From contig JBKAGX010000001.1 in assembly GCA_046290575.1 (NCBI GenBank), forward strand, positions 1,054,001-1,118,000: a DNA stretch of 64,000 nucleotides, read 5' to 3'. The stretch comes from JANQQJ01 sp046290575 (lineage in GTDB: Bacteria; Pseudomonadota; Alphaproteobacteria; SMXS01). Positions 33,438 to 42,380 of the stretch are shown here, in pieces; position 1 is the stretch's first letter, and the number at the start of each line of letters is the position of its first letter. The translations under genes and the position numbers were made by a program. A model generated the notes under the pieces. The model was not told where the DNA came from and searched no databases. It saw only the letters and a list, made by a program, of their open reading frames with translations.

Positions 33438-34655
33438 CTAACCTTTAAGGATGGACTTAAGGAACGACTTGCGCTTGTTCTGACTTGAAGGGCCAGGGCC
33501 CGCGATCCGCTCTGCCAGCTTCTCGACAACCTTGGAAGCATCGCTGCGGGTCTCTGACAAAGGCTGCCCCAGATTGGCGGCGCGCATGATTGTATTCGGC
33601 TCGAACGCGATGCTGTAGTCCACTTTGCGGGCGACGCCTTCTTCAAAGTCCGACAGCGGAATCTCCGCTTTGGGATTTTCACCCACCTTGTTGGCAACCA
33701 GGATAATCTGGCTGCCCGCATTGCTGCTCTCGATGAATTTAAGCAACCGGACAGTATCGCGCATGCCGGCCAGGGACAGGTCGCTGACGATGACCGTGGT
33801 GCCCGACGTCTGGATGGAGCGCGCGACCATGTCGGATGCGTTGCGCGGCAGGTCCAACAGGACATAGTGAAACTTCGACCGCAGCTCGCCTATCAGCGTA
33901 TCCACCGCGTGCCGCTCGCCGCCTTGAAAGCTATCCGTCAGCGCTTCTTCGCCGCCGATCACGAACAGTCTGTCGCCGCAGGGCGTCATGACCCGTTCCA
34001 GGAAGAGCTGATCAATCCGGTCCGGTTGGCGCAGGCCGTCAGCCAGCCCTTCGGTGGCCTCTGCACCCAGGATCAAAGCGAGATTACCGAAATGCAGATC
34101 CATATCGATCATGCTGACCCGGCGTTTTGCGGCCTGGGAAATCTGCCAGCCACAATTTGCTGCCAGTGTCGTCGCGCCCGCGCCACCGCGGCTGCTGATG
34201 AACGATACGGATTTACCCAAGCGGCCCATTGAGGACAGGCTCGCGCCCTTGTCATCCATGGAACTGACGGACCGAAGCAGGTTTTCCTTGTCGATCGGTT
34301 TAACCAGATAGTCGGTCGCGCCCATGCTCAAGAGATCTCGAAACAGGGTCACGTCGTTCTCTGTACCCATCGCGATCAGCTTGGTGCCCAATTCACAGAC
34401 GTCCGCCAGCTTGACGATATCGTCAAGCGGATCTTTCGATTGATCGACGTCGACCACCAGCAGGCTGGGTGACCTGACCTGTTGCAGGAAGCTACGTGCC
34501 TCTTCGATGGACCCGCGGCGGACCGTATCGTCCGGCAGCAGCAATGATTCCGCAATTTCGCGGATCACACGCTCGGACTGGTCGTCGGTAACGAACGCCA
34601 GAAACGGATCGCGCTGGGCAGCGGCATCTTCGGTTGACAGAGGTGTGACTTCCAC
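33438..34655 (-). CDS. cpaE: Tad pilus polar-localisation protein CpaE/TadZ
   Basis: This 405-residue protein has an N-terminal receiver-like domain (LLVVDVDQSKDPL, conserved VKP Lys near 119) joined to a MinD/ParA-like ATPase domain. The deviant Walker A reads RGGAGATT at residues 156-163, lacking the final P-loop Lys; this form is common in TadZ/CpaE. Switch motifs are MIDMDLHFGNLALIL and YVLLDLPRNAS. CpaE places the pilus machine at the cell pole. The operon order cpaB-C-D-E-F supports the name. Confidence 0.92.
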   Translation of the reverse strand: MEVTPLSTEDAAAQRDPFLAFVTDDQSERVIREIAESLLLPDDTVRRGSIEEARSFLQQVRSPSLLVVDVDQSKDPLDDIVKLADVCELGTKLIAMGTENDVTLFRDLLSMGATDYLVKPIDKENLLRSVSSMDDKGASLSSMGRLGKSVSFISSRGGAGATTLAANCGWQISQAAKRRVSMIDMDLHFGNLALILGAEATEGLADGLRQPDRIDQLFLERVMTPCGDRLFVIGGEEALTDSFQGGERHAVDTLIGELRSKFHYVLLDLPRNASDMVARSIQTSGTTVIVSDLSLAGMRDTVRLLKFIESSNAGSQIILVANKVGENPKAEIPLSDFEEGVARKVDYSIAFEPNTIMRAANLGQPLSETRSDASKVVEKLAERIAGPGPSSQNKRKSFLKSILKG

Positions 34656-34660
34656 GGCTC

Positions 34661-35368
34661 TTAATCTCCCTGAAGGCTAATGGACTCGCCCGAGCTGACA
34701 GGCTCTTTCACTTCGCCGCGATAGTAGCGGCCAACGGCTTCTGCCTCGCGAATGCCTGTTGCAGGACCGGTCACCGGATTGCCGACAAGATCGCGAGGAT
34801 CGGCGATCATGAGGCCGAGATTGCGCTCGTTAGAGCACCCGAGCGGGCGGGCGCCGACCGGTTCGTTGAACCAGTCTTCTCGGGTTTTTGCTGCTTCGAT
34901 GCCGCAATCGGGCAGGACAACCTGATACCGCTGAATGGATACGGTGAGGCCATCGGAACTGGTCGGTGTATCGACCAGGTGAACGCGGCTGGAAAGATAG
35001 CCGCCCCTGATGAAGGCACTTCTGAGGTTGCCGGCGATCCGTGCGGTGCGCGACGTATTTTCGCCCAAGCCCCGTGTCAGCGATGTACGGATTTCAATGT
35101 GATCCCCATATTCTTTGCCGCTGGCGGCCAGAAAGCGGTTCAACTCGTTGATCTGGGTGCCCGAGATATCAGCCTGTCCCGGCGCCAGGTCGATCCGCAG
35201 GTCTTTCTGGGTAACGTCAACAGAGGTGCGTTCGGGCGGATCATAATATCCATCGCGGGGCGGGAAGTAGCCATCGTCATTGCCGGCGCAACCGGCCAGC
35301 AGGGCTCCCAGCAACAGGCAGGACGCGATCTTCGTGCGAAAACCGAAATATGAATGCATTGTTGTCAC
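34661..35368 (-). CDS. cpaD: CpaD-family pilus assembly lipoprotein
   Basis: This is a 235-residue lipoprotein with lipobox LLAGC (Cys 27). The start is a GTG at 35368, seven bases after AAGGAG; the ATG nine bases on is too far from that site. The central and C-terminal parts show the CpaD pattern, including VLPDCGIEAAKTREDWFNEP and GCSNERNLGLMIADPRDLVG. CpaD is thought to work with the CpaC secretin at the outer membrane. It lies between cpaC and cpaE in the usual order. Confidence 0.9.
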   Translation of the reverse strand: MTTMHSYFGFRTKIASCLLLGALLAGCAGNDDGYFPPRDGYYDPPERTSVDVTQKDLRIDLAPGQADISGTQINELNRFLAASGKEYGDHIEIRTSLTRGLGENTSRTARIAGNLRSAFIRGGYLSSRVHLVDTPTSSDGLTVSIQRYQVVLPDCGIEAAKTREDWFNEPVGARPLGCSNERNLGLMIADPRDLVGNPVTGPATGIREAEAVGRYYRGEVKEPVSSGESISLQGD

Positions 35369-35392
35369 GGTCTTTCTCCTTGCCTTGATGCT

Positions 35393-36844
35393 CTAGTCGA
35401 CCATGAAGCCGACGGGGCCGCTGAGCTTGCGGTTCGCAAGTTCGGCTGACTCGTCGCTGTTCGGTGCTGATTTCTTCAGCTGGGAGACAAGCAATCGTTC
35501 GAACTGCTGATCGCCAGCCGGATAATCGGTGGGACCAGAGGGTTTTTCTCCGGCACCGATCGGCCGTACCAGATAGGGGGTGGCAATGATGACGAGCTCG
35601 GTTTCCTCGCGCTGAAAGTTCTTCGACTGGAACAGCTGCCCCAGCACCGGCACGTCACCAAGACCGGGCACCTTGTTGATGTCGTGCGTTTCGCGGTTCT
35701 GGATCAGGCCGGCAATTGCAAAGCTTTGCCCGCTTGCGAGCTCAATCGTTGTGTCTGCCCGGCGGGTTGACAGGCCGGGAATCTGAATGTCCTGCAGGAC
35801 GATGGCGCCGGCCTGGCTCAGTTGGCTCACCTCGGGCCGCAGCCGCAGGCTGATCCGGTTGCTCGACAGAACTGTGGGCGTGAAGGACAGGCTTACGCCG
35901 AACTCCTTAAACGCGATCGCCACTTCGTTGTCGTCCAGACCGACAGGGATGGGAAATTCACCACCGGCCAGGAAACTGGCGGTCTCGCCGGACACAGCGG
36001 TCAGGTTAGGCTCGGCGAGGATGGAAATCAGGCCTTCGCGCTCAAGCGCATCGACCGTCGCTTGCAGCGTTGCCGGGCCAATTCGTTGGCTGATGATCGC
36101 GGTATTCGCTTCGGCCTCAAGGGTGATGTCGGGCCGGGTACTGAAGATGTTGAATTTGGTCTTCTCAGGAATGGCGAGGCCGGTGAGGGGATCAATGTCG
36201 GTCAGATCCTGAGCACTCCACGTAACACCCAGCAGGCGCAGCACCTCGCGGGAGACTTCGGCGAAACGAACACGCAGATTGACCTGTGTTGGCGCTGTGA
36301 CGGACAAACGGTTCAATACGGTCTCGTTTTCGCCGGCAAAACTTTGCACAACCGCCGCAAGTTGGGCAGCGGTCTGGGGGTTTTCAACTTCGCCTTCGAT
36401 CACGATGCCGCCTTCAATCGACCGCACCCGCACATCGGAATCAGGTGCGATTGACCGGATCATAGGCTGCAGGCGGGATAGATTGTGAGTGACACGGACC
36501 GTGACATTCAGAAGCGGCTTGTCGTCGGAATCAAGAACGTAAAGGGTGGTCTCTCCCGACTTGCGGCCGAAAATAAAGATCGTGCGCTGAGACCGCGTTT
36601 CAACGTCGGCAATAGCGGCATCGGCGACGAAAACGGTTGCGGCAGGCCTGTCGACTCGAAGGATTTTGCCCTTCTGGAGCTCAATCTCCAGGACCTCGCT
36701 CGAGGCAAGAACATCAGCGGCTTCCGCGCGCGGCGTCAGGCCCAGAACCAGCATCAAGAGCAGGATGGCGGCGAGGAAGACCTCTATCATCCCGCGAAGC
36801 AGGCCTGGTCGAGACGTGTTATGTGCTCGAGGAGCAAAAATCAT
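35393..36844 (-). CDS. cpaC: Tad pilus outer-membrane secretin CpaC/RcpA
   Basis: This is a 483-residue secretin with an N-terminal signal peptide ending at PRAEAA. The pilus secretin N-domain follows (ILRVDRPAATVFVADAAIAD). A BON-like segment (VRVRSIEGGIVIEGEVENPQ) precedes the secretin core, which holds LLGVTWSAQDL, GPATLQATVDALEREG and SFAIAGLIQNRET. The last motif, ETELVIIATPYLVRP, is typical of the RcpA/CpaC end. It forms the channel for the Flp pilus through the outer membrane. Confidence 0.95.
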   Translation of the reverse strand: MIFAPRAHNTSRPGLLRGMIEVFLAAILLLMLVLGLTPRAEAADVLASSEVLEIELQKGKILRVDRPAATVFVADAAIADVETRSQRTIFIFGRKSGETTLYVLDSDDKPLLNVTVRVTHNLSRLQPMIRSIAPDSDVRVRSIEGGIVIEGEVENPQTAAQLAAVVQSFAGENETVLNRLSVTAPTQVNLRVRFAEVSREVLRLLGVTWSAQDLTDIDPLTGLAIPEKTKFNIFSTRPDITLEAEANTAIISQRIGPATLQATVDALEREGLISILAEPNLTAVSGETASFLAGGEFPIPVGLDDNEVAIAFKEFGVSLSFTPTVLSSNRISLRLRPEVSQLSQAGAIVLQDIQIPGLSTRRADTTIELASGQSFAIAGLIQNRETHDINKVPGLGDVPVLGQLFQSKNFQREETELVIIATPYLVRPIGAGEKPSGPTDYPAGDQQFERLLVSQLKKSAPNSDESAELANRKLSGPVGFMVD

Positions 36845-36882
36845 GGTGTAGTCCTCCGTTAGGCCCCAAGCCCTTGGATTTA

Positions 36883-37740
36883 TTATTTTTCTGCGCCACC
36901 GCCCCGAACGACTTCGGGAACGAGAGACTGTTTGGTGTCACTGGGTGCTGTCAGGGCGACCGAGGCGTGGTGGTCCCACGTCGCCCCTCGCCGTACGGTC
37001 TTGTTGCTCCCCTGGATGCTCCGAAGGCTCATTGAAAGCCGGCCAAGCTCACCGGACAGAGCCAGGATCTCGCCCTGCCGCGGCGTCACCTCAAGAGTGG
37101 CTGTCCGCGCGACGGAGGGATCTTCCGGGTCGCCGCTAACCGACTGATCGAACGCAATCACACGGATGTCGGAAAGAATGGTCTCGCTCGCATGCCGGCG
37201 CACCGGATCGCCTTCGATGGTCTCAAGCTCAACCTGCTGCGTCAAAATGACGTCAACACGGTCACCCGGCAAAATCAGGCCTGCGCCACCGGCAGCAGCT
37301 GAAACGGGAATGGACACGGCTCGCTTATCCGGGTCCAAAATGGCCGCAAGGAAGCCCCGGTCACCCGGTTTTACGACAGCGCCGGGAATGATGGGTTGGC
37401 CCTCTGCCAGGCCATAGCGCACGACGCCACCGAGGACGTTTTCTTCGGCTGCGTCTGCGACCTCATCAGGCGCGTCAACATCCTTTTGGAAATAGGTTTC
37501 CGCCAGATTTTTCTTCGGCCATTGCTGCCACTGCAGGTGGGATTCCTTGATCAGAACGCCAGGGCTGAGGTCTGCTGAAGCGGTGAGAACGTGAACTATG
37601 TCTTTGTCCTGTGCCACTGTCGCGACGACGACCGGTTCGGTCCCTACCTCTTGTCCAGCCAGCCAGGTCCGGGTGAAGAAGATCACGCCGATGACCAACA
37701 TGATGTTAACGCCTAGAAGCAGTATAAAGCGTGCGCGCAT
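36883..37740 (-). CDS. cpaB: Flp pilus assembly protein CpaB/RcpC
   Basis: This is a 285-residue protein with one N-terminal membrane anchor (LLLGVNIMLVIGVIFFTRTW) and a SAF domain (LSPGVLIKESHLQWQQWPKK). The RcpC/CpaB core follows: RAVSIPVSAAAGGAGLILPG, DRVDVILTQQ and VTPRQGEILALSGELGRLSM. Such proteins sit in the periplasm and help secretin function. A SAF domain is also found in proteins that bind sugars or peptidoglycan. The ATG at 37740 is the first in frame, 15 bases after the cpaA stop. Confidence 0.93.
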   Translation of the reverse strand: MRARFILLLGVNIMLVIGVIFFTRTWLAGQEVGTEPVVVATVAQDKDIVHVLTASADLSPGVLIKESHLQWQQWPKKNLAETYFQKDVDAPDEVADAAEENVLGGVVRYGLAEGQPIIPGAVVKPGDRGFLAAILDPDKRAVSIPVSAAAGGAGLILPGDRVDVILTQQVELETIEGDPVRRHASETILSDIRVIAFDQSVSGDPEDPSVARTATLEVTPRQGEILALSGELGRLSMSLRSIQGSNKTVRRGATWDHHASVALTAPSDTKQSLVPEVVRGGGAEK

Positions 37741-37755
37741 GGTCGAATGCCTCCG

Positions 37756-38223
37756 TTAAACGCCCCCAAGGGCGACAAATGATCCACCGACCGCAATCGC
37801 CATGCCGTACGGCACGGTTGCGACGGTGTTCTTGGCTGAGCCGTCTGCGTGAACGCGAATACGGTGAGTGATCAGCACACCAAGTGCGACGACCCCACCA
37901 GCCATTGTGACGTAGAAAGCCAGGGGAAGAGCCCCATCAAGGCCAGCCCAGAGGGCTACGGCAGCGATCAGTTTTGCGTCGCCACCACCCAGCAGGTTCA
38001 ATTGAAAAAGGACAAAACCAATAAGCAGATAAAGTGCGCCGGCGGCGATGCCGCTTAACGGGTCGCTGTATCCGGCTGCTGCATAAACAATGTAAAGGCC
38101 GACCACGGCTGCCGTGGCGGAATGTGGGATAACCCGGCGGCGGACATCCTCAACGGTGCACCAAATAAGAGTGCCGATGAAGAGGACAAGCAAGGCAGCT
38201 TCGAGGAAAGCGATGTCTGTCAT
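37756..38223 (-). CDS. cpaA: Flp prepilin peptidase (A24 family)
   Basis: This is a 155-residue, mostly hydrophobic enzyme with about five membrane segments. The two active-site Asp of the A24A family are D26 in EDVRRRVIPH and D82 in GGGDAKL. It lacks the N-terminal methylase domain of PilD, as expected for the TadV/CpaA branch, so it cleaves prepilins without methylating them. Its substrates should be the two Flp pilins and the TadE/TadG pseudopilins in this window. It starts at ATG 38223 and is followed by cpaB. Confidence 0.94.
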   Translation of the reverse strand: MTDIAFLEAALLVLFIGTLIWCTVEDVRRRVIPHSATAAVVGLYIVYAAAGYSDPLSGIAAGALYLLIGFVLFQLNLLGGGDAKLIAAVALWAGLDGALPLAFYVTMAGGVVALGVLITHRIRVHADGSAKNTVATVPYGMAIAVGGSFVALGGV

Positions 38224-38413
38224 GTCCTTGTCCTGGTTTCGGGCGTTGGTCGTGGTTCTTTGAAGTCGAGAAGGTCACGGAACGGCAGGGTGGGAATGAA
38301 AACCACTCAGTGCTGAAGGGAGCCGAAGCAGTTGAGTAATTCTCGTTTCCCTCCCTGTCGTCCGGTCCTGAGCTCCGGGAACTGGAATGTCAGGAAAGTT
38401 GTGACCTCTGGCG

Positions 38414-38575
38414 TTAGAGCTGGTTGGTCACGTCTTGGAAGGTGTTGGTCAGGCCGCCCTGAAGGCCCTGCAGGCCAGCAACCAGAACAACAGCAATCAG
38501 CGCTGCGATCAGGCCATACTCGATCAGCGTCGCGCCGTCGGTGTTGGCCATGAACTTGTTCATCATCTTTTTCAT
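38414..38575 (-). CDS. flp: Flp-type major pilin subunit (copy 1)
   Basis: This is a 53-residue prepilin from the ATG at 38575, with GGAG nine bases upstream; the frame extends further but that region is not pilin-like. The junction reads TDG^ATLIEYGLIAALIAVVLV, cut after Gly, with the Glu-Tyr pair and the hydrophobic helix of the mature pilin. The mature part is about 40 residues. It heads the cpa operon, 190 bases before cpaA, the usual position for the major pilin. It is likely the main pilus subunit. Confidence 0.93.
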   Translation of the reverse strand: MKKMMNKFMANTDGATLIEYGLIAALIAVVLVAGLQGLQGGLTNTFQDVTNQL

Positions 38576-39075
38576 TTGGTTTCTCCAATCCTTGGTTTGC
38601 TTGCGTCGACCCCGGTAACGAATGTCTTCGTCTGCGATCAACGCTAAGTAAAAAACCATATGGGAAAGTATTAATCAAAACCTTTTTATTAAGAAAAAGA
38701 TAAATAAAAATTGAAACAAATTTTTTATTTCAAATGTTGAAGTAATAAATTAACTATAAAATGTGAAATATTCACCTATTGGGCGGCAGGGCCCGGTTTT
38801 CTGGGCCATTTGCCGCGTGTTGTGGGCTGTCAATAAGGGGCTTCGAGGGTTTTCGGGCATCTTTGAACGGAGTCAGGCGGTCAGTCCTGCGCGTTGCCGC
38901 GCCGCTCGTTTCTTTGCACTGCCTGTTGCCGCGGCCACACAGAGCTCTTTTTTGGTGCTTCAGAAAACGAATATGACTCGCCAGGAAGGCGCAGTCCCGT
39001 GCTCTGGACAGCGGAACGCCGCCACCGCGCCCGTTTGGCCGGCAATGCTACTTTGCAGAGATGAGTGTGGTGATC
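38576..39075. promoter_or_regulatory. AT-rich control region upstream of the flp-cpa operon
   Basis: The 500 bases hold no convincing gene; the open frames in it read as low-quality Arg/Ser text. The part at 38650-38770 is strongly AT-rich, unlike the rest of the window, and should contain the flp promoter on the minus strand. The remaining 38780-39075 is normal GC and appears empty apart from a possible leader of the MarR gene end. Confidence 0.5.
38709..38721. promoter_or_regulatory. Near-palindrome upstream of flp copy 1
   Basis: AATTGAAACAAAT differs by one base from the palindrome ATTTG-N3-CAAAT found upstream of flp copy 2. It lies 134 bases upstream of this flp start codon, within the AT-rich region. 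It may be a shared operator, but the match is short. Confidence 0.25.
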
Positions 39076-39534
39076 TTATTCAGGCGGTGCGGTATGGCGC
39101 GCGGAGGACCAGAAGCCTTCAAGTTTTGTCAGGGCTTCGCGGCTCAATGCCATGTCGTCGCCGGATAACAACCCGTCTTCAAGCTGCTTGGCGTGCCATC
39201 CGAACAGGGCTTCGAGCCGGGAACATATTTCCTGTCCCTTTTCCGAGCTACGGACGTGAAAAGACCGTCGGTCATAGGGAGAGCGCGTCTGAACGACATA
39301 TTCGTTCTCGACCATCTTCTTGATATTGTAAGAGACGTTGGAGCCAAGATAGTAGCCCCGCTCAATCAGTTCACCCATGGGAAGCTCGCGCTCCCCAATA
39401 TTGAAAAGGATCATCGCCTGCGCGGCGTTGAGGTCACGGATTTCCAGCCGGTCTATCTCTGCCTTGATGACATCAAGACACCGGCGGTGAAGACGTTCGA
39501 TAAGACCAATCAGGTCGGCATAGGCTTCGCTCAC
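39076..39534 (-). CDS. MarR-family transcriptional regulator, LdtR-like
   Basis: This 152-residue winged-helix regulator has an N-terminal dimer helix (LIGLIERLHRRCLDVIKAEI), the recognition region GYYLGSNVSYNIKKMVENEY and the wing RSPYDRRSFHVRSSEKG. The YYLGSNVSYNIKKM segment resembles the LdtR type of alphaproteobacteria, which in Liberibacter controls an L,D-transpeptidase and stress tolerance; that parallel is from knowledge of the family only. The start is a GTG at 39534. It lies between the pilus operon and a diguanylate cyclase. Its own targets are not shown by the sequence. Confidence 0.82.
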   Translation of the reverse strand: MSEAYADLIGLIERLHRRCLDVIKAEIDRLEIRDLNAAQAMILFNIGERELPMGELIERGYYLGSNVSYNIKKMVENEYVVQTRSPYDRRSFHVRSSEKGQEICSRLEALFGWHAKQLEDGLLSGDDMALSREALTKLEGFWSSARHTAPPE

Positions 39535-39654
39535 GCAGCCGCTCCCTTCGTTGCGCCGCTTTATTGTTGCTTAGATGACAGATTGCAGGTTTACGCCGCC
39601 AACGCAAGCCCACCGTGCTGTTTCCTCTAAACTGGCGGTGTCTGGGAGCGGTGT

Positions 39655-40632
39655 CTAGGAAGAGGCGCGTTTGCGGCGCTCCTCCGCGTTGAATATCTCG
39701 ACACGGTTGGGGCCGGCTTTTTTCGCACGGTAGAGCAGGGTGTCTGCGGCCCGCAAAACGTCCCGCAGTTCTGAATCCGGCGTCATCTGCGTCACACCGC
39801 TGCTGAATGTCAGGCAAATCGTCACGTTTTCGCGGTCGATAGACAGGCTTCTCACCGACGAAGCGATGCGCTCTATGGGAACTACAGCGTCGGATACCTT
39901 GGTTTCCGGCATCAAAATAGCGAACTCGTCGCCGCCGATACGCGCGACAATGTCCACTTCACGCAGGTTTTGCATGATCATCTTCACAAAAACCCGCAGG
40001 ACTTCGTCACCGACCAGGTGGCCGAATGTGTCGTTGATGCCTTTGAAGCCATCGATGTCGAGAATTGCCAGCGCTGCCTCACCGCCGAAGCGTGCTGCGC
40101 GGCGGAGTTCTGCCTGAGCGACGGATTCGAACCGCCTCACATTGACTGCGCCGGTCAGCGCGTCGGTCTCTGCCAAGCGCCGGAGTTTGTTTTCCGTACG
40201 CTTATAATCTGTGATGTCGACCAGAATCCCCAGCACTTCAGTGACCGGGCCGTTGTTACCGGGAAACGGTTTGCCGGCAACTTTTACGTAACGAATGCTG
40301 CCGTCCGGCCTGATGATACGGGCGTCAAGGTGGAAATCCTCGCGCCGGTCGATGGCCGATCTGAGACACTCGTTCAACAAGTCGCGTTCGTCGGCGTGAA
40401 ATGCGGAAAGCGCTTCGACCCTGTCGATTTCATTCGGGTACAGCCGGTATCCGTATATGCGGTAGATTCGGGGCGACCACTGAAATCTGTCGGTGTCGGC
40501 TGATAAACGCCAATATCCCACCTGGCCGACGTCTTCGGCCATACCTACCAGATCAGTTAGCTTGTCCTGGTCCAGATCAATCAACAGTTTTCTCTCTGAT
40601 CGGTAAATGGTTATGTGAGGCTGTTGAAACAA
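39655..40632 (-). CDS. PAS-GGDEF diguanylate cyclase
   Basis: This protein of up to 325 residues has a PAS_3-like sensor domain (about 35-145: WSPRIYRIYGY, GSIRYVKVAGKPFPG, LGILVDITDYK) and a GGDEF domain (about 155-320). The active site is RIGGDEFAIL, with GGDEF at 233-237. An RxxD product-inhibition site is present at 224-227, five residues earlier. It should make c-di-GMP from GTP and be feedback regulated. The start is unclear: a TTG at 40632 is the longest, and the Met at residue 31 (40542) would cut into the PAS domain. No membrane segment is seen. Confidence 0.88.
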   Translation of the reverse strand: MFQQPHITIYRSERKLLIDLDQDKLTDLVGMAEDVGQVGYWRLSADTDRFQWSPRIYRIYGYRLYPNEIDRVEALSAFHADERDLLNECLRSAIDRREDFHLDARIIRPDGSIRYVKVAGKPFPGNNGPVTEVLGILVDITDYKRTENKLRRLAETDALTGAVNVRRFESVAQAELRRAARFGGEAALAILDIDGFKGINDTFGHLVGDEVLRVFVKMIMQNLREVDIVARIGGDEFAILMPETKVSDAVVPIERIASSVRSLSIDRENVTICLTFSSGVTQMTPDSELRDVLRAADTLLYRAKKAGPNRVEIFNAEERRKRASS

Positions 40633-41096
40633 TGACGTGCTGCAGTGCGTTCATATATCTCCGGGGCGCAAATCGGCCCGAAGAGGTGAGAGAATCTGTC
40701 TGGCTTTCTGTCATCTCAAGAACACGCTTCAATTTAAAATGGAACCGATCGCCCCGTATGTTTGTTAAGGTTGTGCAAGTGCCGTCTATCCGTCTGCTGA
40801 AACACGACAGTTCCGTAAACTGAGCTAGAGATTATGCATTCTAAACGTCAGTACAAATCAATTTATTTGATCCAAATTTTAGAAATAGTAACAGTCTCAG
40901 CTACTATTAATTCTATGAAAAACTTGAATATTGATTTTTGTCTTGTACAGTCGGGCGCCGTCAGTATTGGCGCCAAGGGCACCGCCATCTGGACGGTTTG
41001 AAAAATGAAACGCAACCGCTACAATGGATCCAGGCCGGTAATCTTGCTGCAGCGTGTCACGATATCGTGGCGCAAATGGGGCAGGGGGAATTCTAA
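40633..41096. other. Intergenic region without a recognised gene
   Basis: These 464 bases lie between the divergent cyclase and phosphodiesterase genes. A short AT-rich part at 40840-40930 probably holds promoters. I see no terminator, riboswitch or convincing small gene. An open frame at 40401-40823 reads as Arg/Ser/Cys-rich text and overlaps the cyclase gene, so it is not a gene. Confidence 0.4.
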
Positions 41097-42317
41097 GTGA
41101 CAGACAAGTCTCTGATTGTCATCGATGACGATGATTTGGTGGGCCAACTCGTTGTCGAGGCGGCGCAGCAGGTTGGTTTTAAATCACGCGCAGTTCAGGA
41201 CTTTGAGGGCCTGAAGGACGCGATTGAAGGGGGGGACCCCGAACTCCTGCTGTTGGACCTGGTGCTTCCCAATGTCGATGGCATCCAGATGCTGCGCTAT
41301 TTGGCTGACCGTGAATGCAAATCGAAGATATGGCTGCTCAGCGGCTTTGACCCTAAAGTTGTGCAGACCGCAGAACGTCTGGGTCTGTCCCTGGGCCTTA
41401 CGATCCTGGGTGCGTTGACAAAGCCCGTATCGGTGACAACGCTCAAAGATGAACTGCGTAAACAACTGCGGCAGGCTGGGGACTTCACGCCGGAGGATCT
41501 GCAGCGGGCAATTGCCGACGACCAGCTTTTCGTTCACTTCCAGCCCAAGGTCCGTCTGGCCGGCATGGAAAAACAAGTAGACCCTGAACGGGTCTTGAGC
41601 CTTTCCATTGAAGGCGACCGGTTCGAGATCGTCGGTTTTGAAGCGCTTGCGCGCTGGCAGAACCAACATGGCGCACTGATCCCGCCGCCGAAATTTATTT
41701 CAGCAGCGGAAGACATGCAGATTATCGATGCGTTGACACAGTCGGTTTTCAGGCAGGTGATTCAAGAACTCGCGCAGGCCAAGAGCCGTGGCACGCGGCT
41801 TAATGTGGCTGTGAATATCTCGCCGGCCTTGCTGGCGGATTTGGATTTGCCCGACTATTTGGCGGATGAAGCGCTGGCCCACGGTGTCGATGCCGAACAG
41901 CTGGTGCTGGAGATCACGGAAAACTCAGCGGTCACCGAAGACCCGCACTTCATGGATGTATTGAGCCGCTTCCGGCTTAAAGGCTTTGGCCTCTCGCTTG
42001 ACGATTTCGGTACGGGCTTTTCGTCGCTGATCCAGATCTATCGCATGCCCTTTACCGAGTTGAAGATCGACAGATCTTTCGTCAGTGAAATGGATGACAG
42101 TGACGAAGCGTTTACCATCGTCCAGTCGATCGTCAATCTGGGGCACAATCTGGGCATGAAGGTTTGCGCAGAGGGTGTGGAGACCGCGTCGGCTGCCCGC
42201 ACACTTACCAATCTCGGTTGTGATTATGCCCAGGGCTTCTATTTCAGCCGGCCAGGTCTGCTGCGGGATGTTATGGAACCTATGAAGGCGGTCCCGGCGA
42301 TGGACCTCTATGGCTAG
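41097..42317 (+). CDS. Receiver-EAL c-di-GMP phosphodiesterase
   Basis: This is a 406-residue response regulator with a REC domain (acidic pocket IDDDD at 9-13, phospho-acceptor D54 in LLLDLVLP, conserved Lys 109 in TKP) joined to an EAL domain (about 140-395). The EAL signature reads GFEALARW (E182-A-L184), followed by NISPALL, LEITENSAV, LDDFGTGFSSL and VCAEGVET. The main catalytic residues are thus present, so it should hydrolyse c-di-GMP. It starts at GTG 41097 after an AGGGGG site. The hybrid kinase 64 bases downstream may control it by phosphotransfer. Confidence 0.92.
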   Translation: MTDKSLIVIDDDDLVGQLVVEAAQQVGFKSRAVQDFEGLKDAIEGGDPELLLLDLVLPNVDGIQMLRYLADRECKSKIWLLSGFDPKVVQTAERLGLSLGLTILGALTKPVSVTTLKDELRKQLRQAGDFTPEDLQRAIADDQLFVHFQPKVRLAGMEKQVDPERVLSLSIEGDRFEIVGFEALARWQNQHGALIPPPKFISAAEDMQIIDALTQSVFRQVIQELAQAKSRGTRLNVAVNISPALLADLDLPDYLADEALAHGVDAEQLVLEITENSAVTEDPHFMDVLSRFRLKGFGLSLDDFGTGFSSLIQIYRMPFTELKIDRSFVSEMDDSDEAFTIVQSIVNLGHNLGMKVCAEGVETASAARTLTNLGCDYAQGFYFSRPGLLRDVMEPMKAVPAMDLYG

Positions 42318-42380
42318 CGCCATGTCGGGCAGGCGCGACGCTGAGATGCCTGCCGTTTTCAAGCTTGGGCGACACTTCCC

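Noticed and set aside
38763..39323. Open frame of 186 residues on the plus strand between flp and the MarR gene
   Set aside because: It overlaps the MarR gene for half of its length, has low-quality Arg/Ser text and no ribosome site.
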